In this document: positions 17,532 through 23,431 of the stretch, piece after piece | Layout of the letters: every line of letters starts with the position of its first letter | How positions within the stretch are numbered: position 1 is the stretch's first letter | From: a virus | DNA: 23,533 bases | Strand: one strand, 5' to 3' | Virus record (IMG/VR): IMGVR_UViG_3300035438_001056 | Location: 1 to 23,533 of that record | Translations under genes and position numbers: made by a program | Notes under the pieces: generated by a model | Databases searched by the model: none | The model's input: only the letters and a program-made list of their open reading frames with translations | Told to the model about the DNA's origin: nothing

Positions 17532-17613
17532 TGGAGTATCGTATAGCAGCAATTACAGGAGACTGTAAATCTCCCGGCGCAAGCCTACGCTAGTGCAAGT
17601 CTAGCTACTCCAA
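17532..17613 (+). tRNA. tRNA-Tyr(GUA) with unusual D- and T-loops
   Basis: Acceptor TGGAGTA/TACTCCA, D stem GTA/TAC, anticodon stem GGAGA/TCTCC with loop CTGTAAA (anticodon GTA), a 14-base variable arm with GGC-GCAA-GCC, and T stem GCTAG/CTAGC. The T-loop is TGCAAGT instead of TTCAAGT, and the D-loop (TAGCAGCAAT) lacks the usual GG, so the normal D-loop/T-loop contact is changed on both sides. Ends are uncertain by one base; CCA is not clearly encoded. Confidence 0.75.
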
Positions 17614-17619
17614 CTCTTT
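17613..17619 (+). promoter_or_regulatory. boxA-like motif 12 (ACTCTTTCAATA)
   Basis: Directly after tRNA-Tyr. It overlaps the end of the convergent protease gene. The extension CAATA matches motifs 2 and 6. Confidence 0.45.
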
Positions 17620-18533
17620 CAATACATTTTAAATCCACTCAAGTCTACTTCATTAACTTTATATCCACTACTTAATGATGTTATTGTGTTATTTACTTCA
17701 GTTATATAACTAGGAATATTTGTGCCTAAACCGGCCATAGCTCCAAATGTCATATACCAAGCACCAATTAATACCACCTCATTATTAATAATAGTAGAAA
17801 CAATATTGCCACTGTCGCCGCCAATAACTGGTTCAAAATATTGCGCTCTATTAGGGTCTTTAGACATATTTATTAATGTATTTGTTGATCCATAAGTAAT
17901 ATTAATTAAACCATTTTCGCCAATCAAAGCTTTTCTTTCTTGATCAGAATACAACAAAGGAAAATTAATTTGCTTATCAAAGTATTTAAGATAATTAGCT
18001 GGCAACACACTGCAAACTTTTAGTGAAGAATCTACTTCTTTATCTAATTCACCAATTAATATATCAGTATTGGCGACTCGCTTTGTTTTCATGACGTTAT
18101 AAACAAGTGACACATTATTATTGTTTATAAAGAAAATCATAAATGGCGAATTTGAATAAGGCACATGATTAGATAATAATACATGTTTCTTAGTTATAAG
18201 TGTTCCGCCGCCAACTCCTCCGAGAGGAACAATGCAAGCAGCATATCCAGTTAGATCTAAACTTTTTGCCCAACAATTAGTATTTCTGGGCCAATTATAA
18301 GGATTAGCATACGGTGTCAGCATTTCTTTATCTTTTTTTTCTTTAATGAGATTATCAAAGTTACTAGATATGTGAGAAAATAGATCTAATTTTGTTTGAA
18401 CGGGAGGAATGCTAGAATTTGTGATTGTAATTTTTGTTTTGGGCGCATCATTTAAAGCTTCGTTCTTAGCTTCTGCGATTATTTTTTGAATTAAAATTGT
18501 GTGATCTGCGAGTAGTTGTTCTAGGGTTGTCAT
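17619..18533 (-). CDS. Trypsin-like serine protease (304 aa)
   Basis: The start at 18533 is chosen because a minus-strand promoter ends 7 bases upstream; a start at 18569 would overlap that promoter. Residues 1-75 are helical (possible coiled coil or oligomerisation part). The protease domain has G108-G-G-T-L-I-T-K-K-H-V-L-L-S-N-H123 (catalytic His), T-D157-I-L-I-G (Asp) and G-G-D-S241-G-N (Ser), the full chymotrypsin-type triad. There is no signal peptide. Phage trypsin-like proteases are uncommon outside prohead maturation; this gene lies beside tRNAs, so a defence-related or host-directed role is conceivable. Confidence 0.8.
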   Translation of the reverse strand: MTTLEQLLADHTILIQKIIAEAKNEALNDAPKTKITITNSSIPPVQTKLDLFSHISSNFDNLIKEKKDKEMLTPYANPYNWPRNTNCWAKSLDLTGYAACIVPLGGVGGGTLITKKHVLLSNHVPYSNSPFMIFFINNNNVSLVYNVMKTKRVANTDILIGELDKEVDSSLKVCSVLPANYLKYFDKQINFPLLYSDQERKALIGENGLINITYGSTNTLINMSKDPNRAQYFEPVIGGDSGNIVSTIINNEVVLIGAWYMTFGAMAGLGTNIPSYITEVNNTITSLSSGYKVNEVDLSGFKMY

Positions 18534-18540
18534 ACATATT

Positions 18541-18569
18541 TTCTTACACCGAAAAACTCCGCTTGACAA
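18541..18569 (-). promoter_or_regulatory. Minus-strand promoter of the protease gene
   Basis: On the minus strand TTGTCA (18569-18564), a 17-base spacer and TAAGAA (18546-18541) lie 7 bases before the ATG at 18533. The -35 box overlaps the + strand TTGACA at 18563-18568, so the two promoters share one element. Confidence 0.6.
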
Positions 18570-18591
18570 GGTGAATTTTTTCTGCCATCAT
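18563..18591 (+). promoter_or_regulatory. Plus-strand promoter divergent from the protease promoter
   Basis: TTGACA at 18563-18568, a 17-base spacer and a weak CATCAT at 18586-18591, 12 bases before the ATG at 18604. Confidence 0.5.
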
Positions 18592-18603
18592 GTTCGCACG
18601 ATT

Positions 18604-18975
18604 ATGAGTGATGCAAATTTTTTCGAATTAAAGGGTCAGATCGTTAAAGAAATAACTGGTTTAGAAAAAAACAGCCCAGAAGTACATATTGTAACCAATC
18701 AAACAACTTATAAATTATATCACGAACAAGATTGTTGCGAAAGCGTTTTCGTCGAAAATGTTATTGGAGACGAGAAAGATATTCTTAATGAAGAAATAAT
18801 CTTTGCTGAAGAAGATGCTGGCGCAAATGATCCTGATTGGTATGGTGACAATTATAATGATTGTCATACTTGGACTAAGTATGTTTTAAAAACTAAAAAC
18901 GCCAGTTTAGAGTTTTGGTTTCTTGGCGAATCAAATGGTTATTATAATGAAAACGTTAGTATTGAAAAGATATGA
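18604..18975 (+). CDS. DUF7448-like phage protein (123 aa)
   Basis: The start at 18604 (MSDANFF) follows the promoter; a GTG at 18571 lies inside the promoter and is rejected. The pattern L-K-G-Q-I-V-K-E-I, Y-K-L-Y-H-E-Q-D-C-C-E-S-V-F-V-E-N-V-I-G-D, I-I-F-A-E-E-D, T-W-T-K-Y and L-G-E-S-N-G-Y-Y-N-E matches a domain frequent in phage accessory proteins. The D-C-C-E and S-N-G-Y-Y motifs are its hallmarks. Function unknown. It overlaps the next gene by 4 bases. Confidence 0.75.
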   Translation: MSDANFFELKGQIVKEITGLEKNSPEVHIVTNQTTYKLYHEQDCCESVFVENVIGDEKDILNEEIIFAEEDAGANDPDWYGDNYNDCHTWTKYVLKTKNASLEFWFLGESNGYYNENVSIEKI

Positions 18976-19319
18976 AAATAGTAATTAATAAAAAACACGG
19001 CGACTTTCTTCTTAGCGAAGAAGCTGTTCTATTATATGGTGATAAGAAAGGTCTTAACATCATAGCTAAACAAGATCAAGCAATTAAAACCATTACTCAT
19101 TACTTTCTAAATGAAGTAAAAAACGAAAATTTATTTGCAGAATGGGAGATCGAAAGAAATGATCCAGTTCTCGTTGAAGTTGTCGAACAGCTTGGCGATT
19201 TAGCTAATAGTTGTTATACTAAATTGAAGATTGTTGAAGTGCCTGATGATGTTAAATGGTATATTCACAATTATTACGGGAATGAAGAAGTCCATGAAGA
19301 GCATAGAAAGTGGTCCTAA
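18972..19319 (+). CDS. Conserved phage protein, paralogue of the gene at 9318 (115 aa)
   Basis: Begins M-K-I-V-I-N-K-K-H-G-D-F-L-L-S-E-E-A-V and ends L-K-I-V-E-V-P-D-D-V-K-W, E-E-H-R-K-W-S, the same frame as the protein at 9318. This copy keeps the full-length middle region, including R-N-D-P-V-L-V-E-V-V-E-Q-L-G. Function unknown. Overlaps the upstream gene by 4 bases. Confidence 0.75.
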   Translation: MKIVINKKHGDFLLSEEAVLLYGDKKGLNIIAKQDQAIKTITHYFLNEVKNENLFAEWEIERNDPVLVEVVEQLGDLANSCYTKLKIVEVPDDVKWYIHNYYGNEEVHEEHRKWS

Positions 19320-19323
19320 TAAT

Positions 19324-19527
19324 ATGAAATACAGATGCGTCTTTTGTTGCAAAGATAGTGCAGAAATTCCTTGCCAAAACTGTGGCAACGATCATACTCT
19401 CTACGTTAAAGGCGAAAAGCACACTTGTCAGTGGAGTCGAAGAACTATTTCCTCGATGGAATGTAAAGTGTGTGATAGAGTGATTAGTAACAAGGATTAT
19501 TTTTCAGGTAATATAAAAGATATATGA
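19324..19527 (+). CDS. Cysteine-rich zinc-ribbon protein (67 aa)
   Basis: The ATG at 19324 follows the previous stop by 4 bases. Cysteine motifs C5-x-x-C8-C9, C-x-x-C in P-C-Q-N-C-G-N-D-H, and C-K-V-C near residue 50 can build a double zinc knuckle. The upstream frame of the same strand from 19231 covers the preceding gene and is rejected. Overlaps the next gene by 4 bases. Confidence 0.65.
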   Translation: MKYRCVFCCKDSAEIPCQNCGNDHTLYVKGEKHTCQWSRRTISSMECKVCDRVISNKDYFSGNIKDI

Positions 19528-19709
19528 AACCAACACCGGGAGACAAATTGATTCATACCGACATTATTGGTAGGAAACAAACAGTAACATACCTCGGCAT
19601 TCGTCGAGAGGTTAAAGGATGTGAATTTGAGTTTTTTGTAGATGATAAAGGAGATAGTTGTTTTTTTACTGATACAGAAGTGAAGAAGATGAAAAGGCTA
19701 GAAGAATGA
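19524..19709 (+). CDS. Small hypothetical protein (61 aa)
   Basis: Reads P-T-P-G-D-K-L-I-H-T-D-I-I-G-R-K-Q-T-V-T-Y-L-G-I-R, then F-E-F-F-V-D-D-K-G-D, F-F-T-D-T-E-V-K-K, a likely five-strand SH3-like small barrel. No family recognised. ATGA overlaps join it to both neighbours. Confidence 0.6.
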   Translation: MKPTPGDKLIHTDIIGRKQTVTYLGIRREVKGCEFEFFVDDKGDSCFFTDTEVKKMKRLEE

Positions 19710-19912
19710 ACGAACTCGAACTCTCTAATCTTTATCGCGAAACTTGCGGTGCTTATAACAAAGCCAAAGACGCACAAGACTTAATCATAATGATGAACGT
19801 ATTGCATCTTAGACTTGAGCATAATATGGCATATCATAAGATTGCAAAAAGATGTGGTATTAAAGTGAATAAGGTGAAGTTGATTTTATTTAATTATCAG
19901 AATGAAAAATGA
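19706..19912 (+). CDS. Small helical protein with HTH-like region (68 aa)
   Basis: All-helical by appearance. Residues about 42-62 read M-A-Y-H-K-I-A-K-R-C-G-I-K-V-N-K-V-K-L-I-L, which fits a helix-turn-helix with a glycine in the turn. It may be a small DNA-binding protein. Overlaps genes on both sides by 4 bases. Confidence 0.55.
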   Translation: MNELELSNLYRETCGAYNKAKDAQDLIIMMNVLHLRLEHNMAYHKIAKRCGIKVNKVKLILFNYQNEK

Positions 19913-20112
19913 AAGTTTATCTTGCTTTTTTACCGGGAGATGTTGTAGGAGGCGTTTTCAAAAACAAAAGAGACGCTTTTAAATACATTGAGACGACACT
20001 TTATAATACCAAAAAGCTAAATCACATCAAGAATTCTATTGGATTAGAATACACTAATAGTCAAATTAAACAATTAATTAATGGGTGTATTGATGAATTT
20101 GAGCTTCAATAA
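19909..20112 (+). CDS. Small phage protein (67 aa)
   Basis: The N-terminus M-K-V-Y-L-A-F-L-P-G-D-V-V-G-G-V-F-K-N-K-R-D-A-F-K-Y-I-E resembles short phage proteins (DUF7336-like) in which a strand, a glycine-rich turn and a helix form a small alpha/beta unit. Identification is tentative. Confidence 0.6.
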   Translation: MKVYLAFLPGDVVGGVFKNKRDAFKYIETTLYNTKKLNHIKNSIGLEYTNSQIKQLINGCIDEFELQ

Positions 20113-20126
20113 TTAAAAAATATTAT

Positions 20127-20330
20127 ATGACTCCAGATAATTTATGGCGAGAAATCCCTCAAGAAGTCAAGGACGCAGCCCTGCTCCTTGGAAATTATTT
20201 CAAGAAACAAGGTATTGACAACTGGGCCTTGTATGATGTATGTTCGCGCAAGTCGCTTGACAATCTTGAAAAGCAAGTCAAAAATCTTGAAACGTGGAAA
20301 AATAAACAAGTAAATGGATTTATAGATTAA
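20127..20330 (+). CDS. Small hypothetical protein (67 aa)
   Basis: Contains L-L-G-N-Y-F-K-K-Q-G-I-D-N-W-A-L-Y-D-V-C-S-R, a pattern seen in other phage small proteins, followed by a charged helix. No known function. Confidence 0.6.
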   Translation: MTPDNLWREIPQEVKDAALLLGNYFKKQGIDNWALYDVCSRKSLDNLEKQVKNLETWKNKQVNGFID

Positions 20331-20335
20331 ATAAT

Positions 20336-20542
20336 ATGAAATACAAATACGATAAGAAGAACCTAGCCGATGCGTTCAAGAATCTAGCTGTATGGGTTGA
20401 GAATCTTGATGCCAAATCTAACAAAGATGTGATTGATGCCACTTGGGATAGGCTGGAGAGTTTGATGGAGAAAACCCAAGAGGATCATTGTGACATCTTT
20501 GGTACTGAGGGTTATGAGTTCAGCATTATGGGAAAAGATTGA
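20336..20542 (+). CDS. Small hypothetical protein (68 aa)
   Basis: Helical and charged: Y-D-K-K-N-L-A-D-A-F-K-N-L-A-V-W-V-E-N-L, then a second helix to about residue 50, then G-T-E-G-Y-E-F. The tryptophans and leucines are spaced as in a two-helix bundle. No family recognised. Confidence 0.55.
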   Translation: MKYKYDKKNLADAFKNLAVWVENLDAKSNKDVIDATWDRLESLMEKTQEDHCDIFGTEGYEFSIMGKD

Positions 20543-20584
20543 AAAAAGTCAAAAAACCTTGAAAGATTCACTCGACTCGCAACG

Positions 20585-20590
20585 TATAAT
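20585..20590 (+). promoter_or_regulatory. Putative -10 box in the 20543-20641 intergenic region
   Basis: TATAAT stands 52 bases before the ATG at 20642. A TTGAAA lies 20 bases upstream, too far for a normal spacer. The leader between them contains a CGCT/AGCG hairpin with outer CTTC/GAAG arms, the longest leader of any promoter here. Confidence 0.4.
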
Positions 20591-20641
20591 TAGTGTAGAC
20601 TTCGCTCCAAGCGAGTAGAAGACTCAAAAAAAATAAATAAT

Positions 20642-20932
20642 ATGAGCCGCGAAACGACCAACGAAACAGTAAATTATTCTGAAATGTATGGCGATCAATC
20701 CAATAAATTTATCGCAAAAGAACATAAAAATAACGAACTAGACAATTTATACTATGCCCTTTATCGATTGTCCAACGCTACCAATGCTGTAGTTTCATTT
20801 ATTAAAACAAATAATGACGCAATACAATCTGCGACGTTTGCAATCAATTCAAGAGCCATAGAACTAGAAAAATCAATTGGCCTCAATGAACCAGCATCAG
20901 GCCAAATACCTGCCACACCTAATGTAAATTAA
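20642..20932 (+). CDS. Hypothetical protein (96 aa)
   Basis: Residues about 30-80 form a probable long helix (N-E-L-D-N-L-Y-Y-A-L-Y-R-L-S-N-A-T-N-A-V-V and onward) flanked by a polar N-terminus and a proline-rich tail. It may be a small structural or chaperone-like protein. No family recognised. The stop overlaps the next start (TAATG). Confidence 0.6.
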   Translation: MSRETTNETVNYSEMYGDQSNKFIAKEHKNNELDNLYYALYRLSNATNAVVSFIKTNNDAIQSATFAINSRAIELEKSIGLNEPASGQIPATPNVN

Positions 20933-21126
20933 TGTCAGCAAATTTGCTATTGGGCCTACTTTGGGTATTAGGTGTATTAGTTTTTATTTTGATTTGGTTT
21001 ATTTGTGGTATGATATATTTGATTGATAAAGATCCAATCGAATATTCAGAAGGAGCAGATAAATTAAATATAATCAAAGAGTATCTCATTTTAGGTCCGA
21101 TGGCGTTTTTTATTGATTTTCTGTAA
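20932..21126 (+). CDS. Small membrane protein (64 aa)
   Basis: One clear transmembrane segment at residues 4-30 (L-L-L-G-L-L-W-V-L-G-V-L-V-F-I-L-I-W-F-I) and a second hydrophobic stretch near the end (L-I-L-G-P-M-A-F-F-I). The short acidic part between them lies on one face of the membrane. No family recognised. Confidence 0.6.
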   Translation: MSANLLLGLLWVLGVLVFILIWFICGMIYLIDKDPIEYSEGADKLNIIKEYLILGPMAFFIDFL

Positions 21127-21145
21127 AATCAATAATAAGTTAAAT

Positions 21146-21409
21146 ATGAAAAACAAAGCTAAGTTAATCAATATTAAGATTCCTGAATATTGGATTGAAA
21201 CGGCAATGGATTATCACGAATTTGAAAATATTGCATATAATTTAAATAGAATCGGCATTAATATCAAGTATGAAGAAATAGGACGTTTTAGAGATAGGCC
21301 TGAAAGCCGTGAATGTTATGAACTTTACGCTACCTATAACTATAAAGCTGTTTTTTGGATTGGAAAGAAACCAGTAGATTTCATCAAAGAAAATAAGATA
21401 TATTATTAA
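21146..21409 (+). CDS. Hypothetical protein (87 aa)
   Basis: The start at 21146 (MKNKAKL) is preferred over a TTG-type start at 21113 because it leaves the previous gene intact. The product is alpha/beta with many tyrosines (Y-E-L-Y-A-T-Y-N-Y-K-A-V-F-W-I-G). No family recognised. Confidence 0.55.
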   Translation: MKNKAKLINIKIPEYWIETAMDYHEFENIAYNLNRIGINIKYEEIGRFRDRPESRECYELYATYNYKAVFWIGKKPVDFIKENKIYY

Positions 21410-21420
21410 TATAAAATAAC

Positions 21421-21588
21421 ATGGAAACTAAAGAGCGAGTCTTCTGTAAAAAGAACAACAGAGAATCCACTTTGATCGAATCGCCAGTTTGCTGGAGTGG
21501 CGACACCTTGACCACCTGCAATTCTTGCAGAATGACTGTTTGGGATCGTGGGTTCAAAGAGCTTCATTCAGAACTAGTTGCAGATTAA
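21421..21588 (+). CDS. Small cysteine-containing protein (55 aa)
   Basis: C9, C24, C33-N-S-C36 and a final acidic helix. C24-W-S-G-D and C33-x-x-C36 could bind one zinc. The frame is complete with its own ATG and stop, 11 bases after the upstream gene. Confidence 0.5.
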   Translation: METKERVFCKKNNRESTLIESPVCWSGDTLTTCNSCRMTVWDRGFKELHSELVAD

Positions 21589-21595
21589 TCTTGCA

Positions 21596-21778
21596 ATGAA
21601 AAAAACGGCTAGAAAATACATAAAGAATACTACTCAAGCCTCGCCAAAATGCAGATTTATTATTGATTATAATACAAACGCTGTTAGATGCAATGCTCCA
21701 GCGACTCATAATTGTTCTGAATTTGGAATGTCGCTCTGTAATTTTCATTACTTTCAAAATTTGAAAGAGCTTGTTTAG
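21596..21778 (+). CDS. Small cysteine/histidine protein (60 aa)
   Basis: Basic N-terminus followed by C19-R-F-I-I-D-Y, C32-N-A-P-A-T-H-N-C40 and C48-N-F-H-Y. The C/H spacing is typical of a small zinc-binding fold seen in phage proteins. The ATG at 21596 follows the previous stop by 7 bases. Confidence 0.5.
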   Translation: MKKTARKYIKNTTQASPKCRFIIDYNTNAVRCNAPATHNCSEFGMSLCNFHYFQNLKELV

Positions 21779-21834
21779 ACTTATCAGTTAGTCAAAAAAA
21801 TAATTAAATTCTCAGTAAAGATTATTAATGAAAT

Positions 21835-22395
21835 ATGAATATCAGCACAAATAATCAAGAAGTCATAATAAATATAAACGGCGTTAACTACTCATGGTCT
21901 ATGTTTGTTAATGGGTTCAAATATAGGTTTTTAGACGATAAAATCCAAGAAATAACCACGATAAAAAAAGAAAATAAGAAAATAAATAATATGTTTCCCG
22001 CTTATTATAAATCTATTCGTAGTAATCTTGTCGTTTTGGCTACTGGTTCCACTAGCGGAATTGTAGTTATTGGCAACAATCATCATAAATTAGGATTCAT
22101 GTCTTCAACTTGGGTGGATTTTAATGGCGATTCGGATTGGATTAAAATTAATCAAGATGAATTCAATAAAATTAAAGCCGAACAAAATACTTCTGACCCA
22201 ACAAACTCGAAATACAATAGTCTACAACTCCATTGCTACGAGCAAAGTCAGGAGATTAACGAATTGCATGGACGTATCAAGCTGCTGGAGAGTCACATTG
22301 AAACCCTTGAGGAATGTGGAAATTCTTTGTTTAATGGACTAACGAGAGATGAGGCTATGAAAAGATGGGAAAAAGCAAAGGAGACCAAGCCGTGA
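21835..22395 (+). CDS. Hypothetical protein with C-terminal coiled coil (186 aa)
   Basis: Residues 1-110 are alpha/beta with V-N-Y-S-W-S-M-F-V-N-G and a tryptophan/glycine-rich segment. Residues about 130-170 (Y-E-Q-S-Q-E-I-N-E-L-H-G-R-I-K-L-L-E) form a coiled coil. It ends E-K-A-K-E-T-K-P, where the last codons form the Shine-Dalgarno repeat of the cassette that follows. The next gene overlaps its stop (GTGA). Confidence 0.6.
   Translation: MNISTNNQEVIININGVNYSWSMFVNGFKYRFLDDKIQEITTIKKENKKINNMFPAYYKSIRSNLVVLATGSTSGIVVIGNNHHKLGFMSSTWVDFNGDSDWIKINQDEFNKIKAEQNTSDPTNSKYNSLQLHCYEQSQEINELHGRIKLLESHIETLEECGNSLFNGLTRDEAMKRWEKAKETKP
22378..22394 (+). repeat. Shine-Dalgarno repeat unit 1
   Basis: AAGGAGACCAAGCCGTG encodes K-E-T-K-P of the upstream protein, the ribosome binding site and the GTG start of the next gene. 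It is the first of five related units in this cassette. Confidence 0.75.
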
Positions 22396-22589
22396 CTATC
22401 ACAATCAAATCGTGGATCATACCAATACTTATTACAGTAATTATGTTGTGCGTCATGTTCAGGCCATACCGTTCCAGTGGGCAATATGACTTTGGAATGG
22501 TCTTTCGGCTGTTTTGGCTGATACCTATTGGAGCCGTTTGGATAATTTATATGGGAATTCTTTTAATTATTAAGGAGGCAAAGCCGTGA
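22392..22589 (+). CDS. Small membrane protein (65 aa)
   Basis: The GTG at 22392 is chosen because it sits 8 bases after a strong AAGGAG and overlaps the upstream stop; an ATG at 22365 would run into the upstream gene. Two membrane helices are visible: I-I-P-I-L-I-T-V-I-M-L-C-V-M-F and L-F-W-L-I-P-I-G-A-V-W-I-I-Y-M-G-I-L-L. Ends in K-E-A-K-P. Function unknown. Confidence 0.65.
   Translation: MTITIKSWIIPILITVIMLCVMFRPYRSSGQYDFGMVFRLFWLIPIGAVWIIYMGILLIIKEAKP
22572..22588 (+). repeat. Shine-Dalgarno repeat unit 2
   Basis: AAGGAGGCAAAGCCGTG, with a perfect AAGGAGG and a 7-base spacer to the GTG start at 22586. Confidence 0.8.
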
Positions 22590-22774
22590 AAGAGTTTTAT
22601 GAATCAGCAGTCTACGGATTTTTCATTGGGTTTTTTATTCTTATATGTTTTCTGTGCGGTGTACATCTTGGCAAGAACAGCATTAAAAAAGAAGCCGTGG
22701 AATATAATCATGCCGCATGGGTTGTGTCAGTAGATGGGAAAACTACGTTCAAATGGAAGGAGGCTAAGCCATGA
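22586..22774 (+). CDS. Small membrane protein with phage C-terminal motif (62 aa)
   Basis: GTG start. One transmembrane helix at about residues 10-30 (F-F-I-G-F-F-I-L-I-C-F-L-C-G-V), then K-E-A-V-E-Y-N-H-A-A-W-V-V-S-V-D-G-K-T-T-F-K-W. The A-V-E-x-x-A-A-x-W-x-x-x-x-G-K-x-x-F-x-W pattern is shared with small phage proteins of unknown function. Ends in K-E-A-K-P from the repeat unit. Confidence 0.65.
   Translation: MKEFYESAVYGFFIGFFILICFLCGVHLGKNSIKKEAVEYNHAAWVVSVDGKTTFKWKEAKP
22757..22773 (+). repeat. Shine-Dalgarno repeat unit 3
   Basis: AAGGAGGCTAAGCCATG, with a perfect AAGGAGG and a 7-base spacer to the ATG at 22771. Confidence 0.8.
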
Positions 22775-23112
22775 CCGACCTAGAAATCAATATCGCAATT
22801 GCTGAAATGTGTGGCTGGGGATTTCTTTCAAAAGATAAATTTATTGTTATACCGCCCAATAGTCCGTATAGCGTTCAACCGCTTTCAACAATTCCTGATT
22901 ATGTTAACGATCTCAATGCGATGGCGGAAGCAGAGCAGTTTCTGGACTCTACGAATGGAGGAATCACAGACCCAAGTTGCTTGCGCTACGCATACGGCAG
23001 TGAGATCTACCGTATCGTTCCAAATGATATTCAACCATTCAGGGCATCAGCCCGTCATCGTGCAGAAGCGTTCTTACGCACAGTTGGAAAGTGGAAGGAA
23101 GTAAAACTATGA
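22771..23112 (+). CDS. Conserved phage protein, DUF2591-like layout (113 aa)
   Basis: Contains I-A-I-A-E-M-C-G-W-G-F, P-D-Y-V-N-D-L-N-A-M-A-E-A-E-Q-F-L and a final R-H-R-A-E-A-F-L-R-T-V-G-K-W-K-E. This N-terminal helix with C-G-W, D-L-N-A-M-x-E-A-E and the A-E-A-F-L-x-T-x-G-x-W-x-E ending is typical of a family in many phages, of unknown function. The usual W-K-E ending is again the site of the Shine-Dalgarno unit. Confidence 0.75.
   Translation: MTDLEINIAIAEMCGWGFLSKDKFIVIPPNSPYSVQPLSTIPDYVNDLNAMAEAEQFLDSTNGGITDPSCLRYAYGSEIYRIVPNDIQPFRASARHRAEAFLRTVGKWKEVKL
23095..23111 (+). repeat. Shine-Dalgarno repeat unit 4 (degenerate)
   Basis: AAGGAAGTAAAACTATG, keeping the AAGGA part; start at 23109. 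Confidence 0.65.
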
Positions 23113-23213
23113 AATACCCAAGTTACTGCTGCCAAAAGTGCGGCGAATTAATTGGATGGATGGGAAGATTTATGTTTCCATTTTTACATAAATGTAAGTG
23201 CAAAAAGAAATAA
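23109..23213 (+). CDS. Zinc-knuckle mini-protein (34 aa)
   Basis: The frame starts by ATGA overlap with the previous gene and has a degenerate Shine-Dalgarno unit 7 bases upstream. It reads Y-P-S-Y-C7-C8-Q-K-C-G, and ends H-K-C-K-C-K-K-K, giving paired cysteines at both ends. It is short, but coupling and cysteines argue for a real gene. Confidence 0.55.
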   Translation: MKYPSYCCQKCGELIGWMGRFMFPFLHKCKCKKK

Positions 23214-23221
23214 ATAAAAAT

Positions 23222-23431
23222 ATGATACAAGAATCATCAATGCAATCAGCATTAGACAATATAGAACAATTAGAACTAAAACTTGAATCGGCAAAATCAC
23301 GCATTATTAATCTTGAAGATTACATTCATCGACTTGAAAAAGCGGCGGATGATTTGAGTGATTGCAAAGATACTTCTAAATATTCAATCGCAATTCTAAA
23401 ATTTAAAATAGTAAAAGAAACAAAACCATGA
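23222..23431 (+). CDS. Small coiled-coil protein (69 aa)
   Basis: The ATG at 23222 follows an A/T-only spacer 8 bases after the upstream stop; an earlier start at 23198 would overlap that gene. Heptad-like L-E-L-K-L-E-S-A-K-S-R-I-I-N-L-E-D-Y-I-H-R-L-E indicates a coiled coil of about 40 residues. Ends in K-E-T-K-P. Confidence 0.6.
   Translation: MIQESSMQSALDNIEQLELKLESAKSRIINLEDYIHRLEKAADDLSDCKDTSKYSIAILKFKIVKETKP
23414..23430 (+). repeat. Shine-Dalgarno repeat unit 5 (weak)
   Basis: AAAAGAAACAAAACCATG-type sequence in the same position as the other units, with the purine core weakened to AAAAGAAA. Start of the next gene at 23428. Confidence 0.5.
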
